A stretch of 64,000 nucleotides of DNA from Fagopyrum homotropicum (lineage: Eukaryota > Streptophyta > Magnoliopsida > Caryophyllales > Polygonaceae). Position numbers and translations under genes: made by a program. Shown here piece by piece: positions 8,642 to 19,859 of this stretch. Position 1 is the first letter of the stretch; the number at the start of each line of letters is the position of its first letter. A model generated the notes under the pieces. The model did no database searches and was not told where the DNA came from. It saw nothing but the letters and a program-made list of their open reading frames with translations. Location of the stretch: contig BSWB01000008.1 in the NCBI GenBank assembly GCA_033239125.1, forward strand, positions 18,754,001-18,818,000, read 5' to 3'.

Positions 8642-10462
8642 TGATAACACGATTTATGACTTAGGTTTAGGTAGTCATTTAGTGAGATTTCTCACTCATT
8701 CATGCACGTTTTGGCATTGGTTCATGACGTCTTCGCTCAATTCATGCATATTTCTAGAAAAGACGTCTACACGACCTTTTATCGGTTTTGTAGGTAATTC
8801 GGGGATCTATTGGACATTAATCGATACATTTGAGGGTCAAGCCTCATGGTGGTACACATCCAAAGCTTTGAAGGAGCATAATTGGAGCAACAAAGGACAC
8901 AAAGACCACTATTGGTGCAAGCAATGGAGCAACTCATGGCTAGACGATCATAGCATGCTTCTGCTTAAGAGAATCGGACCAACTGCCAGGAAAATCGGCC
9001 GATTTATTCCTCTGGGTCGATTTTCCTGCCTTTGACAGCTTAAGCCACGTGTCCCACGATCTCTTGATCCGGCCTTGATCTTAGTGGAGAATATAAGTGG
9101 TCCTGCAGGTTGTTGCTGAGCATCTCCTCTCTCCCACATTCTCATTCACAGCTCATCCATTGGAGGCAAGATTGGAGGAGAAGAAAAATTCTCAAGGATT
9201 GAAGGAAGAAGAAGAACACCATTAAAAGAGTGATAGAGTGATTTTGAGTGATTTTTGGGGTCTTGGATTGAAGAACTATTGCAAGGATTGTTAGGAACGT
9301 TTTGGATCTTTATTTTAGAGTTTGTAAGTCTTGCTACAACTTAGATTCAGTTTAGTTTTATTGATTTTACTTGCTTGTCTTTCACTACCCATCTATGAAC
9401 ACCATGTATGCTTGTATGATGATTTTGGATCTTGATATGCATATTATTGGCTAGTTTATTGTGATTCTGGAGTGATGGATTGATGGTTATGGCTCGGGTG
9501 ATGATAGGATGGGCGTATATGTTAGTTTAGGATGATTGGTATGCACGAAACTCACAACAGAAGGAAAAATCGTCCGATTTTCCCATGATCCACCCGATTT
9601 CCTTCTCTGTTGCTCTTTAAATGATGAATCTATATGTTAGGGTGTTTGGTTGTTCAAATCCTAGTGTTTATTAAGCCTAATTTAGCTTAGGATCACCTAA
9701 TGCTATCAACCTAAGTAAGGGAAGAGATCTACCCGATGATTTCCGATTCTTAGATACCTTAGATGATGAACTTTAGGTAGTAGTGAGCCTCATAAGCCGC
9801 TATTGGAACGAGTGTGCTAGGATTATCTCTTGAGATTTCCCTATTCCGAGACCTACCCGGTTAGGAGAGGGTTACCCCCCAAGTGGTATCCGGTTTGTGT
9901 AGAATTCCCTATTTTAACCCCTTGAGACCTACCCGGAGATAGGAGTTTGATGCGGGACTAGTGAAGTGAGAGACCTACCCGGTAATTGCTTCCCTTAGTG
10001 AAACACTCTTCCCCGAACACCGCATCTTGTCCTTACAATCCTTAGAATCCTTAGAACCTTGAGTCCAATGCCATAACCGGAAATCTTGACCTCTAGAATC
10101 CACTTGTCTCTCTTGATCATATACTTTGTGTGTTTTGTGTTACTTGTTTGTTTTTCTAGCTCGAGTTGTGGTTTGTTTTATTACCTTGTTTGATTTGTGA
10201 TCTTTGCTTGATCACCACAAAAACTCAACCAAAAATATCTTCATTTTCATTTCTTATTTCTTTCTCTTCTTTTAGATTAGATCCACACTATCTATGACCA
10301 TTGTTTGACTCGATTTCACCTTAGTCTTTGTGTTCGACCTCGGAATACTTTCCTTACTACGAACGTCCTGTACACTGCGGGTTCGCTAGGAGTTAGGAGA
10401 AATATAACGAGTATAAATTTAAAGCTTATTGCGTACACACATCACACGATCTTAGCGTAACA
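8642..10462 (+). repeat. B 5' LTR (1821 bp)
   Basis: Bounded by TGATAACACG...TTAGCGTAACA. A TATA-like ATATAAG lies at 9090-9096, about 450 bp into the LTR, and a CT-rich start region follows. The R/U5 side has repeated ACCTACCCGG blocks (9850-9980). The family word AAATCGGCCGATTT is exact at 8992-9005; near 9565-9600 a second cluster has lost 21 bp relative to the 3' LTR. Transcription of the element would start here. Confidence 0.92.
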
Positions 10463-10468
10463 AGTTTT

Positions 10469-10486
10469 TGGCGCCGTTGCCGGGGA
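10469..10486 (+). other. B primer-binding site (tRNA-Asp)
   Basis: TGGCGCCGTTGCCGGGGA is exactly complementary to the 3' end of plant tRNA-Asp, 6 bases after the LTR end. The leader that follows contains TGCTTTTCAG at 10571-10580, a 3'-splice-like tract, 24 bases upstream of the gag ATG; A1 has the equivalent TTTTGCAG. Confidence 0.9.
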
Positions 10487-10603
10487 CTAGGTCTAGATTG
10501 AGTCTATTTTGTGATTGTTTATAGTGTAGATCTTTCTTGTTGCTTTTGATTTCTCTTTGGTTTGTGTCTTTGCTTTTCAGGACATCTCTTACTCTTTAGG
10601 TGT

Positions 10604-11272
10604 ATGCGAAGATCTCGTGGCAAGGATTTAGCTCCATTCGATCCCGAACCGGAGAAAACCCTTAGATCTAGATCCAAGAGTATTAAAAAGGGAAAGGAGA
10701 TGGCTGGAAGAGATCTCCAAGCTGAATTGGATGAAGCCTTAGAGCAAATAAGGCTAAGAGATGAGCTCTTGGAGGAGGAAAGGAGACTTGCCAATGAGAG
10801 GCAAGAGGCAACTAGGAGGGAGATTGATGAGATTAGGCAAGCCCTTGTTCAAGGAGAGCTTAATCGTCAACAACCTCCACCTCCTCCACCACCGGTGGTA
10901 CAACCGCAGCCGGCGGTTAATGATAGGGTTGTGCCCATTGCCATTGAAGAGCCACAAACCCTAGGGAGACGTATGGATCCGGCACAAAGAGCACACCGTC
11001 CGGGTGTGAACTTAGGAGATCCCACAACCCACAACTACGAGCTCCGCCCTCAAGTTCTACAAATGATCCGGCATAATCAATTTGGAGGGATGGAAGGAGA
11101 GTCTCCTCATCAACACTTGATGAACTATGAGATTTTGATGGAGACTCTTAGACCGCTAAGATTGGAGAGCAACAACCATAAGCTTAGGGCTTTCTCCTTC
11201 TCTCTTAAAGACAAAGCCTTAGCTTGGAATCAATCTATTCCACAAGGGCGAGTTGGTACTTGGGAGGAGATG
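10604..11272 (+). pseudogene. B gag, N-terminal 223 codons, split by element C
   Basis: Starts MRRSRGKDLAPFDPEPEK with a charged helical segment (ELDEALEQIRLRDELLEEER), a Pro-rich stretch (about residues 87-105) and the first half of the capsid-like gag domain (HNYELRPQVLQMIRHNQFGG, LAWNQSIPQGRVGTWEEM). The frame is interrupted exactly at the LTR terminus of C; gag resumes at 19860 with TTEFLTKFLPP. The last 22 bp (11251-11272) are repeated at 19838-19859. Confidence 0.88.
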
Positions 11273-11989
11273 TGATAACACGATTTATGACTTAGGTTTA
11301 GGTAATCATTTAGATAGATTCATCACTCATTCATGCATGGTCTAGCACAAATTCGCGACGTTTGCACTCAATTCACGTATTTTGTCGAGATAGACGTCTA
11401 CACGGACTTGTGCGTTGCTTTGTAGGTATTTCGGGGGTCTTTTGGACATTAACCGATACATTAGAGGGCCAAGCCTCATGATGGTACACATCCAAAGCTT
11501 TGGAGAAGCATAATTGGAGCGACAAAGGACACAAAGACCACTATTGGTGCAAGCAATGGAGCAACTCATGGCTAAACGATCATAACATGTCTCTGCTGAA
11601 GAAAATCGGACCAGCTAGCAGATTAAATCGGCCGATTTATCTGCTAGCTGGTCCGATTTTCTTCAGCAGAGACATGTTATGATCGTTTAGCCATGAGTTG
11701 CTCCATTGCTTGCACCAATAGTGGTCTTTGTGTCCTTTGTCGCTCCAATTATGCTCCTCCAAAGCTTTGGATGTGTACCATCATGAGGCTTGGCCCTCTA
11801 ATGTATCGGTTAATGTCCAAAAGACCCCCGAAATACCTACAAAGCAACGCACAAGTCCGTGTAGACGTCTATCTCGACAAAATACGGGAATTGAGTGCAA
11901 ACGTCGCGAATTTGTTCTAGACCATGCATGAATGAGTGATGAATCTATCTAAATGATTACCTAAACCTAAGTCATAAATCGTGTTATCA
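11273..11989. repeat. 717-bp near-perfect palindrome at the LTR end of C
   Basis: The left arm 11273-11631 is the first 359 bp of the LTR in plus orientation, starting exactly at the TGATAACAC terminus. The right arm 11632-11989 is its inverted copy, ending at the same terminus, after which the reversed PPT begins. By eye the arms differ by three substitutions and one 1-bp indel, and there is no spacer. The centre is CGGCCG within AAATCGGCCGATTT (11625-11638), the B/C family word. The left arm abuts B gag directly. Confidence 0.93.
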
Positions 11990-13814
11990 AAAATACCCCA
12001 TACTTAAGGTTTGCTCGTCCCCGAGCAAATTCCCAACTATAGACTAAGAGATGACATGATTTATGTATGCAGAAAAATGGCAAAATCTTTTTGGAGTTGT
12101 GCTTCTAATATTGGATCACCTTCATAGTCATGTTTCATGGCAATGGACAAGCAATCATGCATCAAATAAATGAAAACATGAAAAGACAATTACACTTAAC
12201 TTGATAGCATGCAATGAAGTGTAAAGATGAAGAAGTCAAGATGATCATGAGCATATCCAATCTAAATCACTTAGTCTTACACATGTGCAAGTAGGTCATA
12301 AGGACTTGTGAAATAGAAGGCCAAGAAACGTTGTGATTAGGCGGGAATTTTCTAGGCTATGTGATGCTAATCCGGGAAAGGAACTAAACAACCACAACTT
12401 CACATTTCTTTTCCACTTCCCTCAAGTGTATATTTTTCTTCATTTTCTTTTCTTTCTTTCTTTTATTTTTGAGACAATGGCATTGGTGTACAAAAGCCGA
12501 AACCTTGGTGATTAGCCGTCCTCGGGATTTTTCTATTTTTTCGAGGTGCATCCACACCGGGCACACATACCAAAGCTCGTTAGGACTATCGGTTTATTTG
12601 ACTTTGGCAAGGCACCAACACCCGATTATGTGAAGTGTACCGAGTTACTTGTCATTTAAGCCAACGTCCCCAAACCTATATTTTTGGCTACACTTTCGCA
12701 ACAATTTCAGTACTTCATTCATGACATTCTTTTCATCAACAACTTCACCCCACACTTGCTTTTCACACACTTCAACACACTAGCATGCCCCTATTCCTGG
12801 ATGGGTCAAAAGAGGTCAAATTTATCTCAATTGAGGTGCTCAAGCAACATGATCAAGATGAGAAGTAGAGGAAGATGAATTGCCTTAATCACTCCTAATT
12901 GATGTGCAAGAACTAGCATGCAATTTCGACCTTCCATACTCAATCCATTCTAGGCAAACATCATGATCACAAATCATTCATGGAATTCAAGAGAAGTACT
13001 TCAAGTCCACATATACGTTCATCAATTTTAACACATAAGGCCATCCATAGCCAATCCACAAGACAAGATTCATCATTAGGGTCATATCCAAGCCTTAGAA
13101 GCACTAAAAAATTTTAAATTTTTCTGATTTTTTTGGATTTTTCAAAATATGTATGTACAATGCAAGACATAATGAGACATGTGACAATATTAAACTATCC
13201 TAGATGCTAATCATGCAAGTGATCATGAAAACCCCACCCCATACTTAGAAACACATTGTCCCCAATGTGGAAGCTAAATAAAGAAGTGAAAGAGAGTCCT
13301 CACAATGTAAAATTGGTGATGCTTTGGTATTTCGGGTCACATCGAATGATGATGGTGGATGATCGATCAAGGATGGTAGAGAGCTCTTGATGTTCGTTAA
13401 GAGGTTGGAACCCGCGCTTGTCACCACAAGCCGTCCAAGTTCCACGTCCGCTCCACCCATGCTTGATGGAGATCATCATTTTCCTTTATACAGAGGAAAA
13501 ATCGCACCATAGCCCAGGAAAATCGGCCGATTTTGTGCATGAACAGTCCGATTTTTCTGGGTGCTTTCCTCCTCGTCCATGTGCTTGGATCTTGTACCTT
13601 CAACTGGTCCATGAGGCTTTCACATGACCTCCAACATCTCGTCACACACGACAATAACAAGATCTAGCACCCAAAAACACAAAAGAAAAACAAAGCACAC
13701 CAAGAGTGAGATCAAACAAAAACAAGAAAAAGAAAAAGAAAAACATGTACCAATGGGTTGCCTCCCATTAAGCGCTTCTTTGATGTCATTAGCTTGACCA
13801 AATTCAGGAGCGTT
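11990..13814 (-). other. C 3' noncoding region with two PPT-like sites
   Basis: This region has no supported gene. On the minus strand an AAGTATGGGG polypurine site lies next to the LTR (11996-12005) and a second identical core at 13237-13246, preceded by GGGACAATGTGT. Between them is DNA closely similar to B 25547-26778. A cluster of family words sits at 13495-13560, exact AAATCGGCCGATTT at 13520-13533. The conserved post-pol block GGAGGCAACCCATTGGTACA is at about 13749-13768 on the minus strand. Confidence 0.75.
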
Positions 13815-15001
13815 TCAATCAAGATGAAGCGGGGCAATCACTTCCACCGGGGCTTCCGGGATGTACTTCTTCAAACGATGCCCATTCACCTTGAAGTCAC
13901 CACAATGATCTCCTCCTATCTCTACCGCTCCATGAGGAAAGATCTTCTTCACTACATATGGCCCGGTCCATCTTGATTTGAGCTTTCCGGGGAAGAGCCG
14001 CAGCCTCGAGTTGAAGAGAAGCACCAAGTCGCCTTCACTCAACTCCTTCGGGATGAGGCGCTTATCATGCCACCTTTTGGTCCTCTCCTTGTAGATCCGG
14101 GCATTCTCATAAGCATCCAACCGGATCTCCTCAAGGGCATTCAATTCAAGCAATCTCTTCTCTCCCGCCTCCTTGAGATCAAAATTTAGCCACTTAATGG
14201 CCCAATAAGCTCTATGCTCCATCTCCACGGGGAGGTGGCAAGACTTGCCATAGACCAACTTTTAAGGAGTGGTGCCAATTGGTGTTTTGAAGGCGGTCCT
14301 ATATGCCCACAAGGCATCATCGAGCTTCATAGCCCAATCTTTTCTCGTCCTTGATACCGTCTTCTCAAGAATGGCCTTGATCTCCCGGTTGGAGATCTCC
14401 ACTTGGCCACTAGTTTGGGGATGGTAAGGCGTTGCCACCTTATGAGTCACCCCATACTTAGCCAAAAGTGCTCCAAAATTCCTATTGGTGAAGTGCTTCC
14501 CTCCATCGCTTATGATCACTCTTGGTGTTCCAAACCTAGGAAAGATCACTCGGTTGAAGAACCGCACCACGACCTTGGCGTCATTTGTAGGAGAGGCGAT
14601 TGCCTCCACCCATCTCGAAACATAGTTAACCGCCAATAGGATGTAGAGGTTGCCACATGAAGAATGGAATGGTCCCATGAAGTCCACACCCACACATCAA
14701 ATATCTCTACCTCTTGTATGTTGTTCAAGGGCATCTCATTTCTCCTTGAGATGTTGCCCGTCCTTTGGCAAGCATCACAAGCTACCACAAAGCCTTGCAC
14801 ATCCTTGAACAAGCTTGGCCAAAAGAAGCCCGATCGCAACACTTTAGCACATGTCTTGTGTGCGCTAGCATGCCCTCCACATGGCAAGGAATGACAATGG
14901 CGGATCACACTCTCCACCTCATCCTCCGGTATGCATCTTCTAAACATTCCATCCGGCCCTCTTTTGAACAAAAGTGGCTCACTCCAATAGTAGTGCCTCA
15001 C
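13815..15001 (-). pseudogene. C integrase, frameshifted
   Basis: Begins MRHYYWSEPLLFKRGPDG and continues through the HHCC zinc domain (RHCHSLPCGGHASAHKTCAK, VACDACQR) and the catalytic core (GVDFMGPF, VIISDGGKHF, QVEISNREIKAILEK) to the C-terminal domain (GDLVLLFNSRLRLFPGKLKS, TGPYVVKKIFPHG), ending at APLHLD. Two lesions: loss of one G in a GGGG run at about 14694, which changes frame, and a TAC-to-TAA stop at about 14259-14261. A third, upstream stop separates it from pol. Apart from these the protein is very close to that of B. Confidence 0.88.
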
Positions 15002-15022
15002 ATCCTTGAAGAACTTCTTCCT

Positions 15023-18000
15023 TTAGGCATATGTTAATCCGGGAGGCACTTCACACACCAAGTAGTTCACAATGTCGGCATACCATGGCTCGCTTCCTCT
15101 AGACACTTGGAACAAGCATTCCTCCACCATTTGCAATTGCTCATCCCGGAATGAGTCATCAATCGGGATGTCATCTCTCTCAATCTCTAAAGGAGGTAGT
15201 CTACTAAGGTGATCCGCCACGGAGTTCTCGGATCCCTTCTTGTCCCGGATTTCTAAATCAAACTCTTGAAGAAGAAGGATCCACCGAATCAACCTAGGTT
15301 TGGCATCCTTCTTTGTAAGGAGGTAACGGATCGCAGTATGATCCGTATAAACAATGACCTTCGCTCCAACAAGGTATGACCGAAACTTCTCAAAGGCATA
15401 CACTACCGCTAGCAACTCTTTCTCGGTTGTGGCATAGTTAAGTTGGGCATCGTCTAGCGTCTTGCTAGCATAATAAATAGCATGAGTGCGCCCATCTTTC
15501 CTTTGCCCCAAAACAGCCCCAACGGCTACATCGCTTGCATCACACATGATCTCAAACGGTAAAATCCAATCCGGGGGTTGCATGATAGGTGCGGAGATCA
15601 AAGCGTTCTTCAACCTACAAAAAGCCTCAAGGCAATCTTTGGAGAAAACAAATTCAACATCCTTCATTAGTAGGTTAGTAAGGGGCTTAGAAATTTTAGA
15701 GAACTCTTGAATAAACCTCCGGTAAAAACCGGCATGTCCTAAGAAACTCTTTACCCCTTTCACCGAGGTGGGTGGTGGCAACTTCTCTATCGTCTCAATC
15801 TTGGCCCTGTCAACCTCAATGCCACGGTTAGACACCAAGTGTCCTAACACAATACCTTCACTTACCATGAAGTGGCATTTTTCCCAATTTAAGACAAGAT
15901 TTGTCTCCTCACATCTTTGCAATACTAATGACAAGTTAGCCAAGCAATCATCAAAGGAAGAACCATAAACAGAGAAATCATCCATGAATACTTCCATGAT
16001 ATTTTCAATGTATTCCGAAAAGATAGCCATCATACACCTTTGGAAGGTGGCGGGTGCATTACACAACCCAAATGGCATTCTCCTATATGCAAAAGTTCCC
16101 CATGGACATGTAAAGGTTATTTTCTCTTGGTCATCGGGGTGGATAGGGATTTGGAAGAATCCACTATAGCCATCTAGGTAGCAAAAATGGGAATGTTGAG
16201 CTAACCTCTCTAGCATTTGGTCAATGAAAGGGAGAGGGAAGTGATCTTTTCTAGAGGCCATGTTCAACTTCCTATAATCAATGCACATCCTCCATCCCGT
16301 AACCGTTCTAGTGGGGATTAGTTCATTGTTCTCATTGGTCACTACGGTCATCCCACCCTTCTTAGGAACTACATGAACGGGACTAACCCACTTACTATCC
16401 GAGATAGGGTAGATAATTCCCGCATCTAGCAACTTTATGATCTCCTTCTTAACTACCTCTTTCATTATAGGATTTAACCTTCTTTGATATTCAATAGAGG
16501 GTTTATGATTATCTTCCATCATTATCTTATGCATGCACAAAGAGGGTTTTATGCCAACAAGGTCATCAATGGTGTATCCTATTGCCTTTCTATGCAGTTT
16601 CAATTCATTCAACAATTTATCAAGTTCATCATCATTCAAAGATGCATTCACAATCACCGGATAAGTAGAATTTGAACCAAGGAAAGCATACTTTAAGTGA
16701 GAGGGAAGAGGTTTAAGATCAAGTTGAGGAGGACCTTTTTCGGTTGGAGACGATCCATACAATGTAGGTTGAGATGATTGCAAAGCCATGGAAGCCTCCT
16801 TGAAGTCCCTTGATGATAGCTCAAAAGCACTTGGTTGATGCTGAAAAGACTCAGGAAAATCGGCCCAGTCAGGAAAATCGGCCGATTTTCCTGAGGATGG
16901 GTCGATCTGAGTTTCTGTTTTTGCTGAACTGGCTGAAATTTCAGCACAAGGACAAAAATCGGCCGATTTTGCCCAGGCAGGCCGATTTTTCTGGCAGTTT
17001 TTCTCTTCTTCTAGCACTTCAAACCCAACACTTGGTAGCTCGTCCAATGCATTCAAGGCCTTGATCACTTCATTGCTACTCTCCTCAACTCCTTCCTCCA
17101 TCAAGCTTGAGCTAAGAACTCTCTCAAGTGTATCCTTGAGCAAGATTGAGCTCACAACCTCCCTAGACTCCTCTTCTTCAAATATGTTGAATACATCCTC
17201 ATCAAGTGTTGGCCCCTTCATCATTGTGGATAGCTTGAACTTGATGTTTTCTTCTCCAATGTTGAAGGAGAGAGTCCCATTCTTGCAATCTTTTAGACAT
17301 CCGGAAGTAGCTAGGAAAGGCCTCCCCAAGATGAAAGGAACCGGATAGTCCGCCGGGATGTCCAAAACAACGAAGTCTATGGGCACATAGAACTTCCCTA
17401 GTTGCACCGGAATGTCTTCCAAGATCCCAACCGGATGAGTGATTGAGCGGTCCGCCATGTAGAGGGTCATCTTGACCGGCTTTGGCTCCCCTAGCCCAAC
17501 CTTGTTGCAAAGTGCAAGCGGAATGATGCTTACACTTGCCCCAAGATCACATAGGGCGTCATACTTCACTTCTCCTACTCCGATTGGCACACAAAAGGAT
17601 CCCGGATCCCTTAGCTTAGGAGGCATCTCCTCCTTCATCGTTTGAATCAACTCCGAGGATCTCTTTGTCATTCTTATCTCCCCATACTCTTCCAACTTCC
17701 TTTTGTTGGAGAGTATTTCCTTCAAGAACTTGCCATATGCCGGCATTCCTAAAATAGCATCCATGAACGGAATGTTAATATGTAATTTAGACATAAGTTC
17801 AAGGAATTTACCAAAGTGATTGTCCAAGCGAGCTCTTGCTCGTGATTGAGGGAACGGTAGTGGTGGCTTGTATGGAGGCGGTGCCACATAGGTTGGCTCT
17901 ACATCCTTGCTCTTGCCTCCATCTCCTTGCAAAGTCTCTTCTTCATTCACCACTTGCTTCCCTTTAGCATTCTCCTTGGGCAAAGGATCCTTCATGCTTA

Positions 18001-18374
18001 ACCCACTCCTTGTTGTAATAGCCAACACTTGGCCTCTTGGGTTTTCTTCGGTTCTCCCGGGAAGCTTTCCCGGATCTCTATGTGCTTCACCCGCCTTTTG
18101 GAACACTTGTGCTTCCAAAACCTTTTGAGCCTTGGAAATTGAAATCACGGTGCTCTCAAGACCACTCAACCTTCCAAGCAATTGCTCAAACATCATTTCG
18201 GTTCTATCTTTTGGAGGTTGAGTAAATCCGGGTGGAGGTTCTTGTGAAGCTTTTGGTGGTGGATTCGTGCTTGTGGAAGCGGGAGGGTTCAAGGTGCCAT
18301 CCGGGTTAGAATAGGAAAACCCGGGATGGTTGTGGTTGGGCCGGTAATTGTTGAATTGCCGGTTGTTGTTGAAG
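15023..18374 (-). pseudogene. C gag remnant, protease, reverse transcriptase, RNase H
   Basis: The PBS is fused directly to the Asn-rich C-terminal part of gag (FNNNRQFNNYRP), so the leader, the capsid domain and the gag start are deleted. Then follow the KPPLPFPQSRARARLDNHF block, protease (CDLGASVSIIPLALC, ILGRPFLATSGC), a spacer carrying family words in frame (GKSADFPDWADF and similar, 16850-17000), reverse transcriptase (CIDYRKLN, YLDGYSGFFQIPIHP, FMDDFSVYGSSF) and RNase H (CDASDVAVGAVLGQ, VYTDHTAIRYLL, GSENSVADHLSRLP). It stops at TAA where B has CAA (AQRKKFF), just before integrase. Without a gag start it could not be translated from its own ATG; any activity would need help in trans. 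Confidence 0.88.
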
Positions 18375-18392
18375 TCCCCGGCAACGGCGCCA
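18375..18392 (-). other. C primer-binding site (tRNA-Asp)
   Basis: TCCCCGGCAACGGCGCCA on the plus strand is the exact 3' end of tRNA-Asp, so the minus strand carries an intact PBS 6 bases from the LTR end at 18399. The sense-strand sequence after the PBS (GGGGAC) joins gag at TTCAACAACAACCGG, marking the internal deletion. Confidence 0.9.
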
Positions 18393-18398
18393 AAAACT

Positions 18399-19837
18399 TG
18401 TTACGCTCAGGATATGTGTGATACGCAATAGGTTTTAAATTTATACTCGTTATATTTATCCTAACTCCTAGCGAACCCGCAGTGTACGGGTCATTTTGTA
18501 GAAAGGAAAGTATTCCGAGGTCGAACACAAGGACTAAGGTGAAATCGAGTCAAACAATGGTCATAGATAGTGTTGATCTAATCGAAGAAAAAGGTGAGGA
18601 ACAAAGAAAATGGAAAACACAATGTTTTTAGTTGGTTTTTGTGGTGATCAAACAAAGATCACAAATCAAGCGAAGTAATAAAACAACTAACAACTCAAGC
18701 TAGCAAAACGAACAAGTGACACAAAGCACAAGTATATGATCAAGAGAGAAAAATGGATTCTAGAGGTCAATATTTCCGGTTGTGGCATTGGACTCAAGGT
18801 TCTAAAAGATTCTAAGGACAAGCTGCGGTGTTGGGGAAAAGTGTTTCACTAATGGAAGCAATCACCGGGTAGGTCTCTCACTTCACTAGTCCCGCATCAA
18901 ACTCCTATTACCGGGTAGGTCTCAAGGGGTTAAAATAAGGAATTCCGCACAAACCGGATACTACTTAAGGGGCAACCTTCTCCTTACCGGGTCAGTCTCG
19001 GAAAAAGGGAGTCTCAAGCAATAATCCTAGCACACTCGATCCAATAGCGGTTTATGAGGCTCACTACTACCTAGTATTCATCATCTAAGGTATCTAAGAT
19101 CGGAAATCATCGGGTAGATCTCTTCCCTCACTTAGGTTGATAGCATTAGGTGATCCTAAGCTAAATTAGGCTTAATAAACACTAGGATCGAAACAACCAA
19201 ACACCCTAACACACAGATTTATCATTTAAAGAGCAACAGGGGAATAAATCGGGATGTTCTACAGCTAAATCGGCCGATCTATCATGAAGAACAGGGCGAT
19301 TTTTCTGTCTGGTTTGGGTTTCGTGCATACAAATCATCCTAAACTAACATATAAGTCCATTCTATCATCACCCTATCCATAACCATCAATCCATCACTCT
19401 AGAATCACAATAAACTAGCCAATAGTATGCATATCAAGATCCAAAATCATCATACAAGCATACATGGTGTTCATAGAAGGATAATGAAGGATAAGCAAGT
19501 AAAATCAATAAATCTCAGCCAAATCCAAGTTGTAGCAAGACTTACAAACTCTTAAATGAAGATCCAAAACGTTCTTAACAATCCTTGCAATAGTTCTTCA
19601 ATCTAAGACTACAAAAGTAACTCAAAATCACTCAAAACCTCACTATCTTCCTTCAATGGTGTTCTTCTTCTTCCTTCAAATCTTTGAGAGTTTTCTTCTC
19701 CTCCAATCTTTTTCCCAAATTGGTGAGCTGTGAATGAGAGTGTGGGAGAGGAGAGATGCTCAGCAACAACCTGCAGGACCACTTATATTCTCCACCAAGA
19801 GCAAGGCCGGACAAGAGATCGTGGGACACGTGGCTTA
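18399..19837 (-). repeat. C 5' LTR, missing about its first 400 bp
   Basis: Starts TGTTACGCTC next to the PBS and runs in reverse complement to ...CACGTGGCTTAAG. There it switches, with 2-bp overlap, to B gag sequence. In the full LTR the CTTAAGCCACGTG site lies about 398 bp from the terminus (9039), upstream of the TATA-like site, which is therefore retained (about 19790). Family words occur at 19245-19310, AAATCGGCCGATC at 19267-19279. Confidence 0.88.
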
Positions 19838-19859
19838 AGTTGGTACTTGGGAGGAGATG
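19838..19859 (+). repeat. 22-bp direct duplication flanking C
   Basis: The 22 bases at 19838-19859 repeat B gag at 11251-11272 exactly (codons for VGTWEEM and the bases before them). Integrase of this group makes 5-bp duplications, as GTTGC shows for B, so the size indicates repair of a widely staggered break or template switching. Confidence 0.85.

Larger units (their letters stand above)
11273..19837 (-). mobile_element. Athila element C, minus strand, aberrantly inserted in B gag
   Basis: Read on the minus strand: a 5' LTR lacking about its first 400 bp (19837-18399), PBS, a gag deletion, pol, integrase, a noncoding 3' region, PPT, and only the first 358 bp of the 3' LTR (11989-11632), followed by an inverted copy of that LTR piece (11631-11273). 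The two LTR remnants are complementary truncations rather than full repeats. It is flanked by a 22-bp direct duplication instead of the usual 5 bp. Coding sequence is almost the same as B, so C belongs to the same family. This is not a normal two-ended integration. Confidence 0.85.

Noticed and set aside
8145..9035. A 296-codon plus-strand ORF that could be read as one gene
   Set aside because: It crosses the 5' end of the B LTR at 8642. The first part is the A2 post-pol ORF and the rest is noncoding LTR; identical LTR translation occurs at 26877-27188.
11693..11920. Short ORFs repeated on both strands at 11342-11569 and 11693-11920
   Set aside because: Identical because of the palindrome; they are LTR sequence and not genes.
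11273..11989. Palindrome as a missed-adapter long-read artefact
   Set aside because: The arms stop exactly at the LTR terminus and differ at several positions, and flanks differ on the two sides, which is not expected for a simple read artefact. Not fully excluded without reads.
17061..17348. Plus-strand ORFs inside C, and their counterparts on the minus strand of B (20532-22295)
   Set aside because: They are antisense shadows of the conserved pol frame and appear in both copies only because pol is conserved.
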